The notes beneath the pieces were generated by a model. It did no database searches, was not told the DNA's origin, and saw only the letters and a program-made list of their open reading frames with translations. Below, one piece after another: positions 11,638 through 18,508 of a stretch of DNA of 64,000 bases. A program made the position numbers and the translations under genes. The stretch is from Billgrantia gudaonensis (GTDB taxonomy: Bacteria; Pseudomonadota; Gammaproteobacteria; Pseudomonadales; Halomonadaceae), in assembly GCF_900100195.1 (NCBI RefSeq), contig NZ_FNES01000003.1, forward strand, positions 186,001 to 250,000, in the 5' to 3' direction. Position 1 is the stretch's first letter. The number at the start of each line of letters is the position of its first letter.

Positions 11638-12066
11638 AAGTACGCAGGGAACTGAAGGGTCGAGAAAGCAGAGGCATCGTTCGCCTGATCGAGCCATGTC
11701 CCACACTTTCCCAAGGGCCCGAGGGCCCCGCGAAGCGCCGTGCCGGGATCGATGCCACCAGGGGCTGGCCGTCACGGTCGGGCGGCGAACCGCCCGGCTT
11801 CGTCTCGCTGCGACGTCGCCTCGGCGCCGTCGCGATGTTCGATCCCCCGTAGGGGATGAGGCTTCCATGCCGGGGCTTCCGTGCCCGCTGGTACCTCTCC
11901 TTGCCAGTTGGCGGTACCCGTCTCATCGCAACCCGGTTCAGCAATCGAGTTACACATCGCGGAACAGATGCCGGTCGTCGAAGGCTCGGGGCACAGGGCA
12001 TGGGGGTGGTACCCGAGTGCTTCGGCGACCCAGTGGTTCGAGCCGTTGAACCACTGTCTCTGCTCA
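11610..12066 (-). ncRNA. Candidate GlrR/sigma-54-controlled structured RNA upstream of glrK (positional counterpart of GlmY)
   Basis: A sigma-54 promoter predicts a start near 12066 and a strong terminator ends the unit at 11610, giving about 457 nt. The RNA strand contains a row of stable hairpins: a 9-bp stem at 12031-12056 about 10 nt from the 5' end; a GGTACC-bounded hairpin (11890-11918) with AAGGAG in its loop; an ATCCCC/GGGGAT stem (11841-11857); GCGACG/CGTCGC (11810-11833); CGGCCCG-class stem closed by UUCG (11779-11796); and a GGGCCC pair (11715-11728). Open frames crossing it lack a start codon behind any ribosome site. In enterobacteria the sRNA gene glmY lies exactly here and is activated by GlrR through sigma-54. 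This RNA is longer and shows no sequence I recognise as GlmY, so homology is unproven; a leader mRNA is the alternative. Confidence 0.6.
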
Positions 12067-12077
12067 CTCTGTGTATA

Positions 12078-12091
12078 GCGACAAGCGTGCC
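12078..12091 (-). promoter_or_regulatory. Sigma-54 (-24/-12) promoter
   Basis: The minus strand reads TGGCACGCTTGTCGCT, differing from the consensus TGGCACG-N4-TTGCW by a single base. GG (-24) and GC (-12) are separated by the obligatory 10 nt. The predicted start is near 12066. Confidence 0.85.
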
Positions 12092-12113
12092 AAAAACCAG
12101 ACTAAACCTTTAA

Positions 12114-12126
12114 AATCAATCAATTA
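12114..12126 (+). promoter_or_regulatory. IHF-consensus site upstream of the sigma-54 promoter
   Basis: AATCAA-TCAA-TTA matches WATCAANNNNTTR at every defined position. It sits in an AT-rich patch centred about 54 nt upstream of the predicted start, between the promoter and the two enhancer-like palindromes, where IHF bending would be useful. Confidence 0.65.
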
Positions 12127-12156
12127 AAAAAACGAAGCCGTGGCAAGAACCGGCTT
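12126..12156 (-). terminator. Terminator of argA
   Basis: The minus strand has AAGCCG, a 10-nt loop, CGGCTT, then C, G and seven T residues, 157 nt after the argA stop. The enhancer-like sites of the sigma-54 unit lie in the argA 3' untranslated region before it. Confidence 0.75.
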
Positions 12157-12190
12157 GGTCGCGGAATCCGAGCAGGCGACGAGACGAAAC

Positions 12191-12208
12191 CGTCTCCATT
12201 TGGCAACG
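12191..12208. promoter_or_regulatory. Putative GlrR binding site, promoter-proximal
   Basis: CGTC-TCCATTTGGC-AACG resembles the GlrR consensus TGTC-N10-GACA described in enterobacteria and matches the distal copy at 12256 in 12 of 18 positions. Its centre is about 134 nt upstream of the predicted start. Confidence 0.45.
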
Positions 12209-12255
12209 CGCAACATCGGGCTCACTATTTCCTCTTTAAAATCAAAGAAATAAAG

Positions 12256-12273
12256 CGTCGCCACTTGGAGACA
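12256..12273. promoter_or_regulatory. Putative GlrR binding site, promoter-distal
   Basis: CGTC-GCCACTTGGA-GACA fits TGTC-N10-GACA with one mismatch. It is 65 bp from the proximal copy, about six helical turns, and centred about 199 nt upstream of the predicted start. Confidence 0.5.
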
Positions 12274-12312
12274 TCGCCCGCACGAGCGTTGTCGGCCGGC
12301 GACAGATCAGGC

Positions 12313-13626
12313 TCAGGTAAGCGGTTTGACGAGGATCTTCGACTGGCGGGCATGGTTGTAGGTATCGCGCCTGAGCGGCGGCAGAGCGCCGATGTCCGCC
12401 GGCCCGAAGCCGTGCTCGACGAACCAGTGAGCGGTGTGGGTGGTGAGCACGAACAGCGCGGTGAGCCCCATCCGCCGGGCGCGACGCTCCACTTCACCGA
12501 GCAGCATCGAACCGCGAGCGCCTCCCCGGTAGTCGGCGTGAATCGCCACGCAGGCCAGCTCGCCCATGGCGGCGTCGCCAAACGCATGCAGGGCGGCACA
12601 GCCCACCACCATGCCGTCGCGCTCGATCACCAGGTAGTCGTCGATCTCGTGCTCCAGGCGCTCGCGCGAGCGAGGCACCAGCATGCCGCGCCGCTCCAGC
12701 GGCTCGAGCAGCTCGAGAAGCCCTCCGACATCGCTCAGCTCCGCGGGACGCAGCTGCTCGTAGCGGTGCTGGGTGATCATGGTGCCGACGCCATCACGGG
12801 TGAAGAGCTCTCCCAGCAGGGCGTCGTGATCGTGCCACGACAGCAGGTGGGTACGCGCCACTCCATGGCGGGCCGCCGCGCAGGCTGCTGTGAGATGGCG
12901 CGCCGACTCGCTGCCGGGAATCGCGCTGGCGAGCAGCGGCTGGGCCTCGCTCGGGGTGAGCTGACGCTGCAAGGCACCGTGCGCGTCGTACAGGCCGGGG
13001 GCGTCGCCCAGCAGGATCAGCTTGTCGGCGGCAAGCGCCACGGCGGCCTGCTGGGCCACCTCGGCGGCGTCGAGGTCGAAGACTTCACCGGTGCTGGAGA
13101 ATCCCAGCGGCGGCAGCAGCACCAGCGAGCCTTTCTCGAGCAGCCCCTGGATGGCCGGTGCCCGCACCCGACGCACTTCCCCGCTGTGGTGGAAATCGAT
13201 TCCCTCGCGCACCCCGAGCGGCTTGGCCATCACCAGATTGCCGGACACGGCGGTGAGCTCCACGCCGTGCAACGGGGTGTTGGGCAGGCCCAGCGAGAGA
13301 CGCGCCTCGAGCCACAGGCGCTGCTCGGCGGCGATGCGCTCGACATGGCTCATGATCGCCGTATCGGCCACCCAGCGCCCGTCATGGCGTTGCGGCACGA
13401 TGCCGGCGGCATCCAGTGACTGGCTCACCTGTGGCCGGATGCCGAAAGCCACCACCAGGCGCACGCCCAGCGTGTGCAACAGGGCCAGGTCCTGGATCAG
13501 TTGCTCGCCGCGCCCGTTGGCCATCGCCTCGCCCTCGATCAGGATCACGAAGGTTCGCCCGCGATGGGCGTTGATGTAGGGCGAGGAATTGCGAAACCAG
13601 TCGACGAAGGGGAAGCGAGTATCCAA
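12313..13626 (-). CDS. argA: N-acetylglutamate synthase
   Basis: ArgA acetylates glutamate with acetyl-CoA, opening arginine biosynthesis. No ATG fits; the family N-terminus (DTRFPFVDWFRNSSPYINAHRG) begins at a TTG (13626) with a GGAG site upstream, giving 437 residues. An amino-acid-kinase-like domain (about 20-270; KLILLGDAPGLYD) is followed by a GNAT acetyltransferase domain (about 290-437) with the acetyl-CoA loop in HADYRGGARGSMLLGEVERRA and the ending HWFVEHGFGPADIGALP. The kinase-like domain normally carries arginine feedback control. It ends 246 nt before the sigma-54 unit. Confidence 0.95.
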   Translation of the reverse strand: MDTRFPFVDWFRNSSPYINAHRGRTFVILIEGEAMANGRGEQLIQDLALLHTLGVRLVVAFGIRPQVSQSLDAAGIVPQRHDGRWVADTAIMSHVERIAAEQRLWLEARLSLGLPNTPLHGVELTAVSGNLVMAKPLGVREGIDFHHSGEVRRVRAPAIQGLLEKGSLVLLPPLGFSSTGEVFDLDAAEVAQQAAVALAADKLILLGDAPGLYDAHGALQRQLTPSEAQPLLASAIPGSESARHLTAACAAARHGVARTHLLSWHDHDALLGELFTRDGVGTMITQHRYEQLRPAELSDVGGLLELLEPLERRGMLVPRSRERLEHEIDDYLVIERDGMVVGCAALHAFGDAAMGELACVAIHADYRGGARGSMLLGEVERRARRMGLTALFVLTTHTAHWFVEHGFGPADIGALPPLRRDTYNHARQSKILVKPLT

Positions 13627-13691
13627 GGCCGCACTCCGGCAGCAGGTGAACGGGAAACAGGAGAGCCTGACTATAGCAGAGCGACGAAAAC

Positions 13692-13717
13692 GGCGGCACC
13701 ACTGTCGTGGCACCGCC
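13692..13717 (-). terminator. Terminator downstream of pit
   Basis: On the minus strand an 11-bp stem with two G-T pairs (GGCGGTGCCAC against GTGGTGCCGCC) closes a GACA loop and is followed by GTTTTCG. It lies after both repeat arrays, so the pit transcript would include them. Confidence 0.6.
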
Positions 13718-13808
13718 GCTTCGGGCTTCGGGCTTCGGGCTTCGGGCTTCGGGCTTCGGGCTTCGGGCTTCGGGCTTCGGGCTTCGGGCTTCGGGCTTCG
13801 GGCTTCGG
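13718..13808. repeat. Heptanucleotide tandem array, 13 copies of GCTTCGG
   Basis: Thirteen perfect head-to-tail 7-nt units occupy 91 nt with no interruption. The array abuts the pit terminator stem. Perfect identity suggests recent slippage. Confidence 0.97.
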
Positions 13809-13847
13809 CAGCATAATGCACCGGCGCTGCCATCTTGCAACGCCCTA

Positions 13848-13931
13848 CTCGTAGCCCGTGCCTCGTAACTCGCGGCTCGCGGCTCGTGTCCCGTAACTCG
13901 TGGCTCGTGGCTCGTGGCTCGTGGCTCGTGC
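13848..13931. repeat. Degenerate heptanucleotide array, 12 units of CTCGTGG type
   Basis: Twelve consecutive 7-nt units vary around CTCGTGG (CTCGTAG, CCCGTGC, CTCGTAA, CTCGCGG and others), with four perfect units next to pit. The final unit ends one base before the pit stop codon. The frame of seven is kept throughout although units have diverged. Confidence 0.92.
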
Positions 13932-15197
13932 TTAGCCGAACATGCCCTTGAACATGAAGAAAAACGATATCGACAGCGCTGCACCGGCCGGCAGCGTGAT
14001 CAGCCAGGACATGGCGATGGTACCGATCACCCGCAGGTTGAGTGCCGCCATGCCGCGCGCCAGACCGACGCCGAGCACGGCGCCCACCAGGGTATGGGTG
14101 GTGGATATCGGCAGCCCGGTGCCCGAGGCGAGCACCACGGTCACCGCGGCGGCCAGCGTCGCGGCAAAGCCGCGGCTCGGGGTCAACTCGGTGATGCCGG
14201 TGCCCACGGTGGCGATGACCTTGTGCCCATAGGTGACCAGGCCGACGACGATGCCGCCACCGCCCAGTACCAGCACCCACCAGGGCACCAGCGCCGTGGC
14301 ATCGATGACGCCATCGCTATAGACCACGCTGATCACCGCGGCTAGCGGCCCCACCGCGTTGGCCACGTCGTTGGAGCCGTGGGCGAAGGCCATGGCGCAG
14401 GCGGTGAACAGCATCAGCACGCCGAATACCCGCTCGACGCCGGTGAAACCGAAATGATCGGCCTGACGGCTGCCCGCCTTGACGCGCTTCTCCATCTGCA
14501 TGCCGAGCACCATCACGCCCACGCCGAACAGGATCGACACCAGCAGGCTGACGCCGAAGCCCAGATCGAGCCCCACGTGCTTGAGGCCCTTGGTCAGCGT
14601 GACCATGGCCACGGCGAAGCCGACCAGCAGAATGTAGAACGGCACATAGCGCTTGGCCGCTGCGAACGGGTCGCGCGCTTCGAAGATGAGATGCTGCACC
14701 GACTTGAACAAGGTAAAGGCGATGGTGCCGGCGAGCAGCGGCGAGACCACCCAACTGGCGGCGATCTGTCCCACCTTGGCCCAACCGATCGCCTCCATGC
14801 CCAGCCCCGCCAGGGCAAAGCCGACGATGGCACCGACGATGGAATGCGTGGTGGAAACCGGCCACCCCTTCATGGAAGCGATCAGCAACCAGGTCGCCGC
14901 GGCCAGCAGTGAAGCGAGCATGCCGTAGACCAGCAGCTGCGGATCGCTCTCCAGCATGGCCGGGTCGATGATGCCCTTGCGGATCGTCTGCGTGACTTCG
15001 CCGCCGGCGAGCCAGGCACCGAGGAACTCGAAGACCACGGCGATGATGATCGCCTGCTTGATGGTGATGGCTTTGGAGCCCACCGAAGTGCCCATGGCGT
15101 TGGCCACGTCGTTGGCCCCGACGCCCCAGGCCATGAAGAAGCCGAACAGGCAGGCAAGAATGATGAAGGTGTCGCCGTGTTGCGCGATGATCGACAT
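13932..15197 (-). CDS. pit: Low-affinity inorganic phosphate transporter, Pit family
   Basis: This is a phosphate permease driven by a cation gradient (H+ or Na+). The ATG at 15197 has an AGGAA-type site and starts MSIIAQHGDTFIILACLFGFFMAWGVGAND; the protein is 421 residues with about ten membrane helices. The duplicated PiT signature is visible: GANDVANAMGTSVGSKAI near the N-terminus and GSNDVANAVGPLAA in the second half, each accompanied by a GWPVSTTHSIVGA / GLPISTTHTLVGA element. It is co-transcribed with the PhoU-like gene upstream across a hairpin that may reduce expression. Confidence 0.95.
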   Translation of the reverse strand: MSIIAQHGDTFIILACLFGFFMAWGVGANDVANAMGTSVGSKAITIKQAIIIAVVFEFLGAWLAGGEVTQTIRKGIIDPAMLESDPQLLVYGMLASLLAAATWLLIASMKGWPVSTTHSIVGAIVGFALAGLGMEAIGWAKVGQIAASWVVSPLLAGTIAFTLFKSVQHLIFEARDPFAAAKRYVPFYILLVGFAVAMVTLTKGLKHVGLDLGFGVSLLVSILFGVGVMVLGMQMEKRVKAGSRQADHFGFTGVERVFGVLMLFTACAMAFAHGSNDVANAVGPLAAVISVVYSDGVIDATALVPWWVLVLGGGGIVVGLVTYGHKVIATVGTGITELTPSRGFAATLAAAVTVVLASGTGLPISTTHTLVGAVLGVGLARGMAALNLRVIGTIAMSWLITLPAGAALSISFFFMFKGMFG

Positions 15198-15239
15198 AGG
15201 GTGGCTTCCTATGTAGCTGTCGGGTTGACGAAAACGAAT

Positions 15240-15261
15240 ACGGCCCGCGATGGCGGGCCGT
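15240..15261 (-). terminator. Intercistronic hairpin between the PhoU-like gene and pit
   Basis: ACGGCCCGC and GCGGGCCGT form a perfect 9-bp stem with a 4-nt loop. On the minus strand ATTCGTTTTCG follows, so it may terminate a fraction of transcripts or stabilise the upstream message. Confidence 0.55.
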
Positions 15262-15265
15262 CGAC

Positions 15266-15946
15266 TCAACGGGCTGTGAGGATCTGCAGACGGCTGCCGA
15301 CGCGCTCGGCGCGGTCGGAAAGCTCGCCGACCCAATCGATGATCTTGTAGAGGAAGATCACGTCGACCGGCTTGAGACGGTCCTCCAACTCGAACAGCTG
15401 GCGTCGAATGGCCACCTGCTGGTTGTCGGCCTGCTGCTCGAGAACGTGCAGCTCCCGAATGAGGTTCTGCATCACGTCCGAGACGTGGCGTCCGAAGCCG
15501 GACTCCAGCAGATCCTCGAGCTCCTCCAGGGCCTGACGTGCCTGAGCCACGCAAGCGACGGCGGTATGCATGTAGTCGCGCATGGGCCCGGCGAGCTCGT
15601 TGGGCACCTGCATCTTGCGACCCAGCATGATGCCGGTGATGTCGCGCACCTTGTTGGCGATCTTGTCCTGCACGCTGATCAGGTCGAGCAGATCGCTACG
15701 TGAAACGGGCAGGAAGAGCGTGTTGGGCAGGTTGAGGCGCAGCTCGGTCTTGAGGCTGTCGGCCTCGTGCTCCAACCGCGTGATGCTCTCACGAATCGCA
15801 GCGGCCTCGTCCCAGTCTCCCTGGAGCGACGCTTCGAAGAAGGGCAGCAGCTTGTCGGAACATTCGTGAGCCTTGACGATGTGTGCCAGCAACGGCTGGA
15901 ACGGAGAGCGACCGAACATCGCCGAGAACGGATTGGGTGTCACCAT
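15266..15946 (-). CDS. PhoU-like (DUF47/TIGR00153 family) accessory protein of Pit
   Basis: The 226-residue, almost all-helical protein matches the DUF47 pattern: NPFSAMFGRSPFQPLLAH at the start, two similar helical halves with acidic clusters (ITRLEHEADSLK; LHVLEQQADNQQVAI) that bind metal in PhoU-type folds, and a conserved end KIIDWVGELSDRAERVGSRLQIL. Such genes regularly sit directly upstream of pit and are thought to modulate the transporter. It is divergent from the CYTH gene across a 139-nt promoter region. Confidence 0.9.
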   Translation of the reverse strand: MVTPNPFSAMFGRSPFQPLLAHIVKAHECSDKLLPFFEASLQGDWDEAAAIRESITRLEHEADSLKTELRLNLPNTLFLPVSRSDLLDLISVQDKIANKVRDITGIMLGRKMQVPNELAGPMRDYMHTAVACVAQARQALEELEDLLESGFGRHVSDVMQNLIRELHVLEQQADNQQVAIRRQLFELEDRLKPVDVIFLYKIIDWVGELSDRAERVGSRLQILTAR

Positions 15947-16028
15947 GGCGTATCATGCGCTTGAGAAATGGCGGCGTCAGTATAGTGACTCACTTTTGTC
16001 ACGTCATTGAAAAATTTCCGACATCAAT

Positions 16029-16046
16029 TCGTCACGCAACCGTCAC
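16029..16046 (+). promoter_or_regulatory. Pho-box-like direct repeat
   Basis: TCGTCAC-GCAA-CCGTCAC has two 7-mers spaced by 4 nt as in a Pho box (CTGTCAT-N4-CTGTCAT), each matching 5 of 7. It lies in the divergent region between the pit operon and the CYTH gene; a further TTGTCAC lies about 40 nt away. Confidence 0.25.
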
Positions 16047-16085
16047 ACTTCTGCACTGCGGGCATCCACCGACCAGGAGTCGTCC

Positions 16086-16949
16086 ATGGGTCAAGAGATC
16101 GAACTGAAACTGGCGCTGGGTCCCACCGGACCTCAGGCGCTCACCGCTCATCCACGTCTGGCCGGCCTGTCGCCGACGACCCTGTCGCTCGCCAACACCT
16201 ATTACGACACTCCGGACGGCGCACTGCAGGCAGCGCGCATGGCCCTGCGCCTACGGCGCCGTGGCGACGCCCTGCGTCAAACGCTCAAGACCGAAGGCTC
16301 CGGCGCGGGAGGGTTGAGCCGCCGTGGCGAGTGGGAGTGGCCCGTACCGGGCCCCGGCCTCGACCTGCCCGGCCTGGCCGAACTGCCACCCATGGCCGCC
16401 CTCGGCCAGGACGCTCTCGAGCGACTCGCGCCACGCTTCACCACCGATTTCACCCGGCACGTCTGGACGCTGACGCTCGCCGATGCCAGGGTCGAAATCG
16501 CACTGGACGAAGGTGAGATTCGCAGCGGCAACCGTCGCGCGCCCATCCGAGAACTGGAGCTGGAACTCGAGACCGGGACGCCCGAGTCCCTCTGGCAACT
16601 CGCCGCCGAGCTGGCCGAACGCGTGGCGCTGCGCCCGTCGGAGACCAGCAAGGCGGCCCGCGGCACGGCACTGCTCGCCGCCGAATGGAAGCTGCCGCCC
16701 GGCGGCCCGCCGCTGGCCGGTCTGAAGCGCGCCATGAGCGCGCTGGATGCGCTGGCCGACACCGGCGACGAGCGCTGGCGCCAGGTTGCCCGCGAGTCCT
16801 TGGGAACGCTCGAAGACCGTGACGCCGATGACCTCGCTGCCCGCCTGTCAGCCGCCGACTGGCTGACGCCCGCCTTCGGCCAGGTGGCGCTGCACCTGGC
16901 ACGGCGACTGAACGCTACCGCCTCGGACGACCCGGAGCCCACGCCATGA
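16086..16949 (+). CDS. CYTH-domain inorganic triphosphatase (YgiF-like)
   Basis: The 287-residue protein begins MGQEIELKLAL, containing the ExExK signature that coordinates metal and triphosphate in the CYTH tunnel fold. Further conserved charged strands follow: YYDTPDGAL, MALRLRRRGDALRQTLK, VEIALDEGEI, IRELELELE. These enzymes hydrolyse inorganic tripolyphosphate or related compounds in the cytoplasm. A helical C-terminus (about 210-287) is only the start of a CHAD-like region; a full CHAD domain as in some YgiF relatives is absent. The stop overlaps the channel gene start by ATGA, indicating translational coupling. Confidence 0.87.
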   Translation: MGQEIELKLALGPTGPQALTAHPRLAGLSPTTLSLANTYYDTPDGALQAARMALRLRRRGDALRQTLKTEGSGAGGLSRRGEWEWPVPGPGLDLPGLAELPPMAALGQDALERLAPRFTTDFTRHVWTLTLADARVEIALDEGEIRSGNRRAPIRELELELETGTPESLWQLAAELAERVALRPSETSKAARGTALLAAEWKLPPGGPPLAGLKRAMSALDALADTGDERWRQVARESLGTLEDRDADDLAARLSAADWLTPAFGQVALHLARRLNATASDDPEPTP

Positions 16950-17821
16950 GCCACTCGCTGAAGCCGGCCGGGGAAGGCCTGCGCACACGCGTCTTCCAGA
17001 TCGTCTTCGAGTCGGACACGCCGCTGGCCAAGGGCTTCGACATCGCCTTGATCCTCGCCATCCTGGCCAGCGTCGGGGTCGTGATGCTCGACAGCGTGCC
17101 CAGCTACCACGCCAAGTACGGCTGGCTGTTCTACCGCGTGGAGTGGGTCTTCACCCTGGCCTTCACCGTGGAGCTGGCGGTACGGCTCTACACCCTGGAG
17201 CGGCCGCTGCAGTACCTGAAGAGTTTCTACGGCATCATCGACGTGATCGCCATCCTGCCGACCTGGCTGATGCTGCTGATTCCCGGCGCCCAGTCGCTGG
17301 TGATCGTGCGGGTGATGCGGGTGCTGCGCATCTTCCGCGTGCTGCGGCTGATGCAGTTCGTCGGCGAGGGACGGCTGCTGATCGGCGCACTCAAGCGCAG
17401 CACCCATCAGATCTTTCTGTTCCTGTTCACCGTCTTCATGCTGGTGACCATCTTCGCCGCGCTGGTGTACATGATCGAGCCGGCCGAGGCCGGCTTCACC
17501 AGCATCCCCATCGCCGTCTACTGGGCCATCGTCACGCTGACCACGGTGGGCTACGGAGACATCGTTCCGGTCACGCCGCTCGGCCGGGCGATCTCCACCC
17601 TGGTGATGCTGATCGGCTACTCGATCATTGCCGTGCCCACCGGGGTCTTCTCCGCAGAGGTGATCCGCTCCATCCGCGCCGACCGCTACTCGGAGGAAGC
17701 CTGCCCGGGCTGTGGCCACGACCGCCACGAGAAGCGCGCCCGCTACTGCCTGAAGTGCGGTACCTGGCTCGACGAGACCACGCCCGATCCGCGCGAGTCG
17801 CAAGGCACCGGCGACGAATGA
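16946..17821 (+). CDS. Voltage-gated potassium channel with a C-terminal zinc ribbon
   Basis: The 291-residue inner-membrane protein has six membrane segments: S1 about 28-50, S2-S3 with acidic residues (EWVFTLAFTVELAVRLY; IIDVIAILPTWL), an S4 voltage sensor with arginines every third residue (VIVRVMRVLRIFRVLRL, about 117-133), S5, the K+ filter TVGYGD (about 198-203) and S6. After a short linker the C-terminus carries CPGCG and CLKCG, a four-cysteine zinc ribbon (about 252-272). This is a bacterial Kv-type channel. Coupling with a triphosphatase gene is by an overlapping start, and the pair may be functionally linked. Confidence 0.93.
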   Translation: MSHSLKPAGEGLRTRVFQIVFESDTPLAKGFDIALILAILASVGVVMLDSVPSYHAKYGWLFYRVEWVFTLAFTVELAVRLYTLERPLQYLKSFYGIIDVIAILPTWLMLLIPGAQSLVIVRVMRVLRIFRVLRLMQFVGEGRLLIGALKRSTHQIFLFLFTVFMLVTIFAALVYMIEPAEAGFTSIPIAVYWAIVTLTTVGYGDIVPVTPLGRAISTLVMLIGYSIIAVPTGVFSAEVIRSIRADRYSEEACPGCGHDRHEKRARYCLKCGTWLDETTPDPRESQGTGDE

Positions 17822-17835
17822 CGCCTCCGCACTGG

Positions 17836-18459
17836 CTATTCGGTGAAGGGCGCGACGTCGCCGCGCCCCTCGCGCAGCACCTTGGGCGGCAGCTCACGCA
17901 GGTCGATGACGCTGGTCGGCTCGAGATGGCAGGCACCGCCGTCGATGACCAGATCCAGGTGGGCGCCATAGCGCTCGCGGATCGCCTCCGGGTCGGTCAT
18001 CGGCAGCTCGTCGTCTTCGGGAATCAGGGTCACGCTCATCAGCGGTGAACCGAGCGCGGCCAGCAGGTCGTGGGTGATGCGGTGATCGGGTACGCGCACG
18101 CCGATGGAACGGCGCTTGGGATGCAACAGCAGCCGTGGCACCTCGGTGCTGGCGGTGAGAATGAAGGTGTAGGGGCCCGGCGTGTGCGCCTTGAGCAGGC
18201 GAAAGACGGCGTTGTCCACCTTGGCGTAGGTGCCGATCTCGGAAAGGTCCGAACACACCAGGGTGAAATTGTGGCGATCGTCGAGGGAACGCAGCCACTT
18301 GATCTTCTCGATGGCCTTCTTCTCGCCCAGGTGACAACCCAGCGCATAGCCGGAGTCCGTGGGGTAGGCGATGACGCCGCCGTCGCGGATGATCTGGATC
18401 GCCTGATCGATCAGGCGCTTCTGGGGATTGTCGGGATGAATCTGGAAATATTGGCTCAT
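17836..18459 (-). CDS. yciO: YciO/YrdC/Sua5-family protein
   Basis: The 207-residue protein has the YrdC fold used for threonylcarbamoyl-AMP chemistry: a basic patch with [26 protein letters not shown] (about 25-50), LRSLDDRHNFTLVC, and SIGVRVPDH. It begins SQYFQIHPDNPQKRLIDQA, typical of the YciO branch rather than TsaC. YciO's role in t6A formation is less certain than that of TsaC. It lies in the yciO-rnm group downstream of rnm, convergent with the channel gene. Confidence 0.92.
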   Translation of the reverse strand: MSQYFQIHPDNPQKRLIDQAIQIIRDGGVIAYPTDSGYALGCHLGEKKAIEKIKWLRSLDDRHNFTLVCSDLSEIGTYAKVDNAVFRLLKAHTPGPYTFILTASTEVPRLLLHPKRRSIGVRVPDHRITHDLLAALGSPLMSVTLIPEDDELPMTDPEAIRERYGAHLDLVIDGGACHLEPTSVIDLRELPPKVLREGRGDVAPFTE

Positions 18460-18508
18460 GATCGCTTCCTGTCGTTCATGGTTGATGCAGTCGCCGCCAT
18501 GGCATCGA

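Larger units (their letters stand above)
13627..13931. other. Intergenic region argA/pit, filled by two heptanucleotide arrays and a terminator
   Basis: No gene is supported in these 305 nt. From the argA side they contain the probable argA promoter/leader area, the pit terminator (13692-13717), a 13-copy array (13718-13808), a 39-nt unique segment and a degenerate 12-copy array (13848-13931) that touches the pit stop codon. Confidence 0.8.

Noticed and set aside
11510..12067. A 185-codon minus-strand frame through the sigma-54 unit
   Set aside because: It crosses the terminator hairpin and T-run, has no ribosome site, shows no domain, and its Arg/Pro-rich composition is what a GC-rich structured RNA gives when translated.
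12124..12225. A 33-codon frame starting GTG behind GAGGAAAT, downstream of argA
   Set aside because: It runs through the argA terminator stem and T-run and overlaps a putative GlrR site; no conservation evidence is available. A leader peptide is not excluded.
13718..13931. CRISPR or protein-coding repeat at the heptad arrays
   Set aside because: Units are 7 nt with no spacers, and a 7-nt period shifts the reading frame, giving artefactual repeated peptides in all frames.
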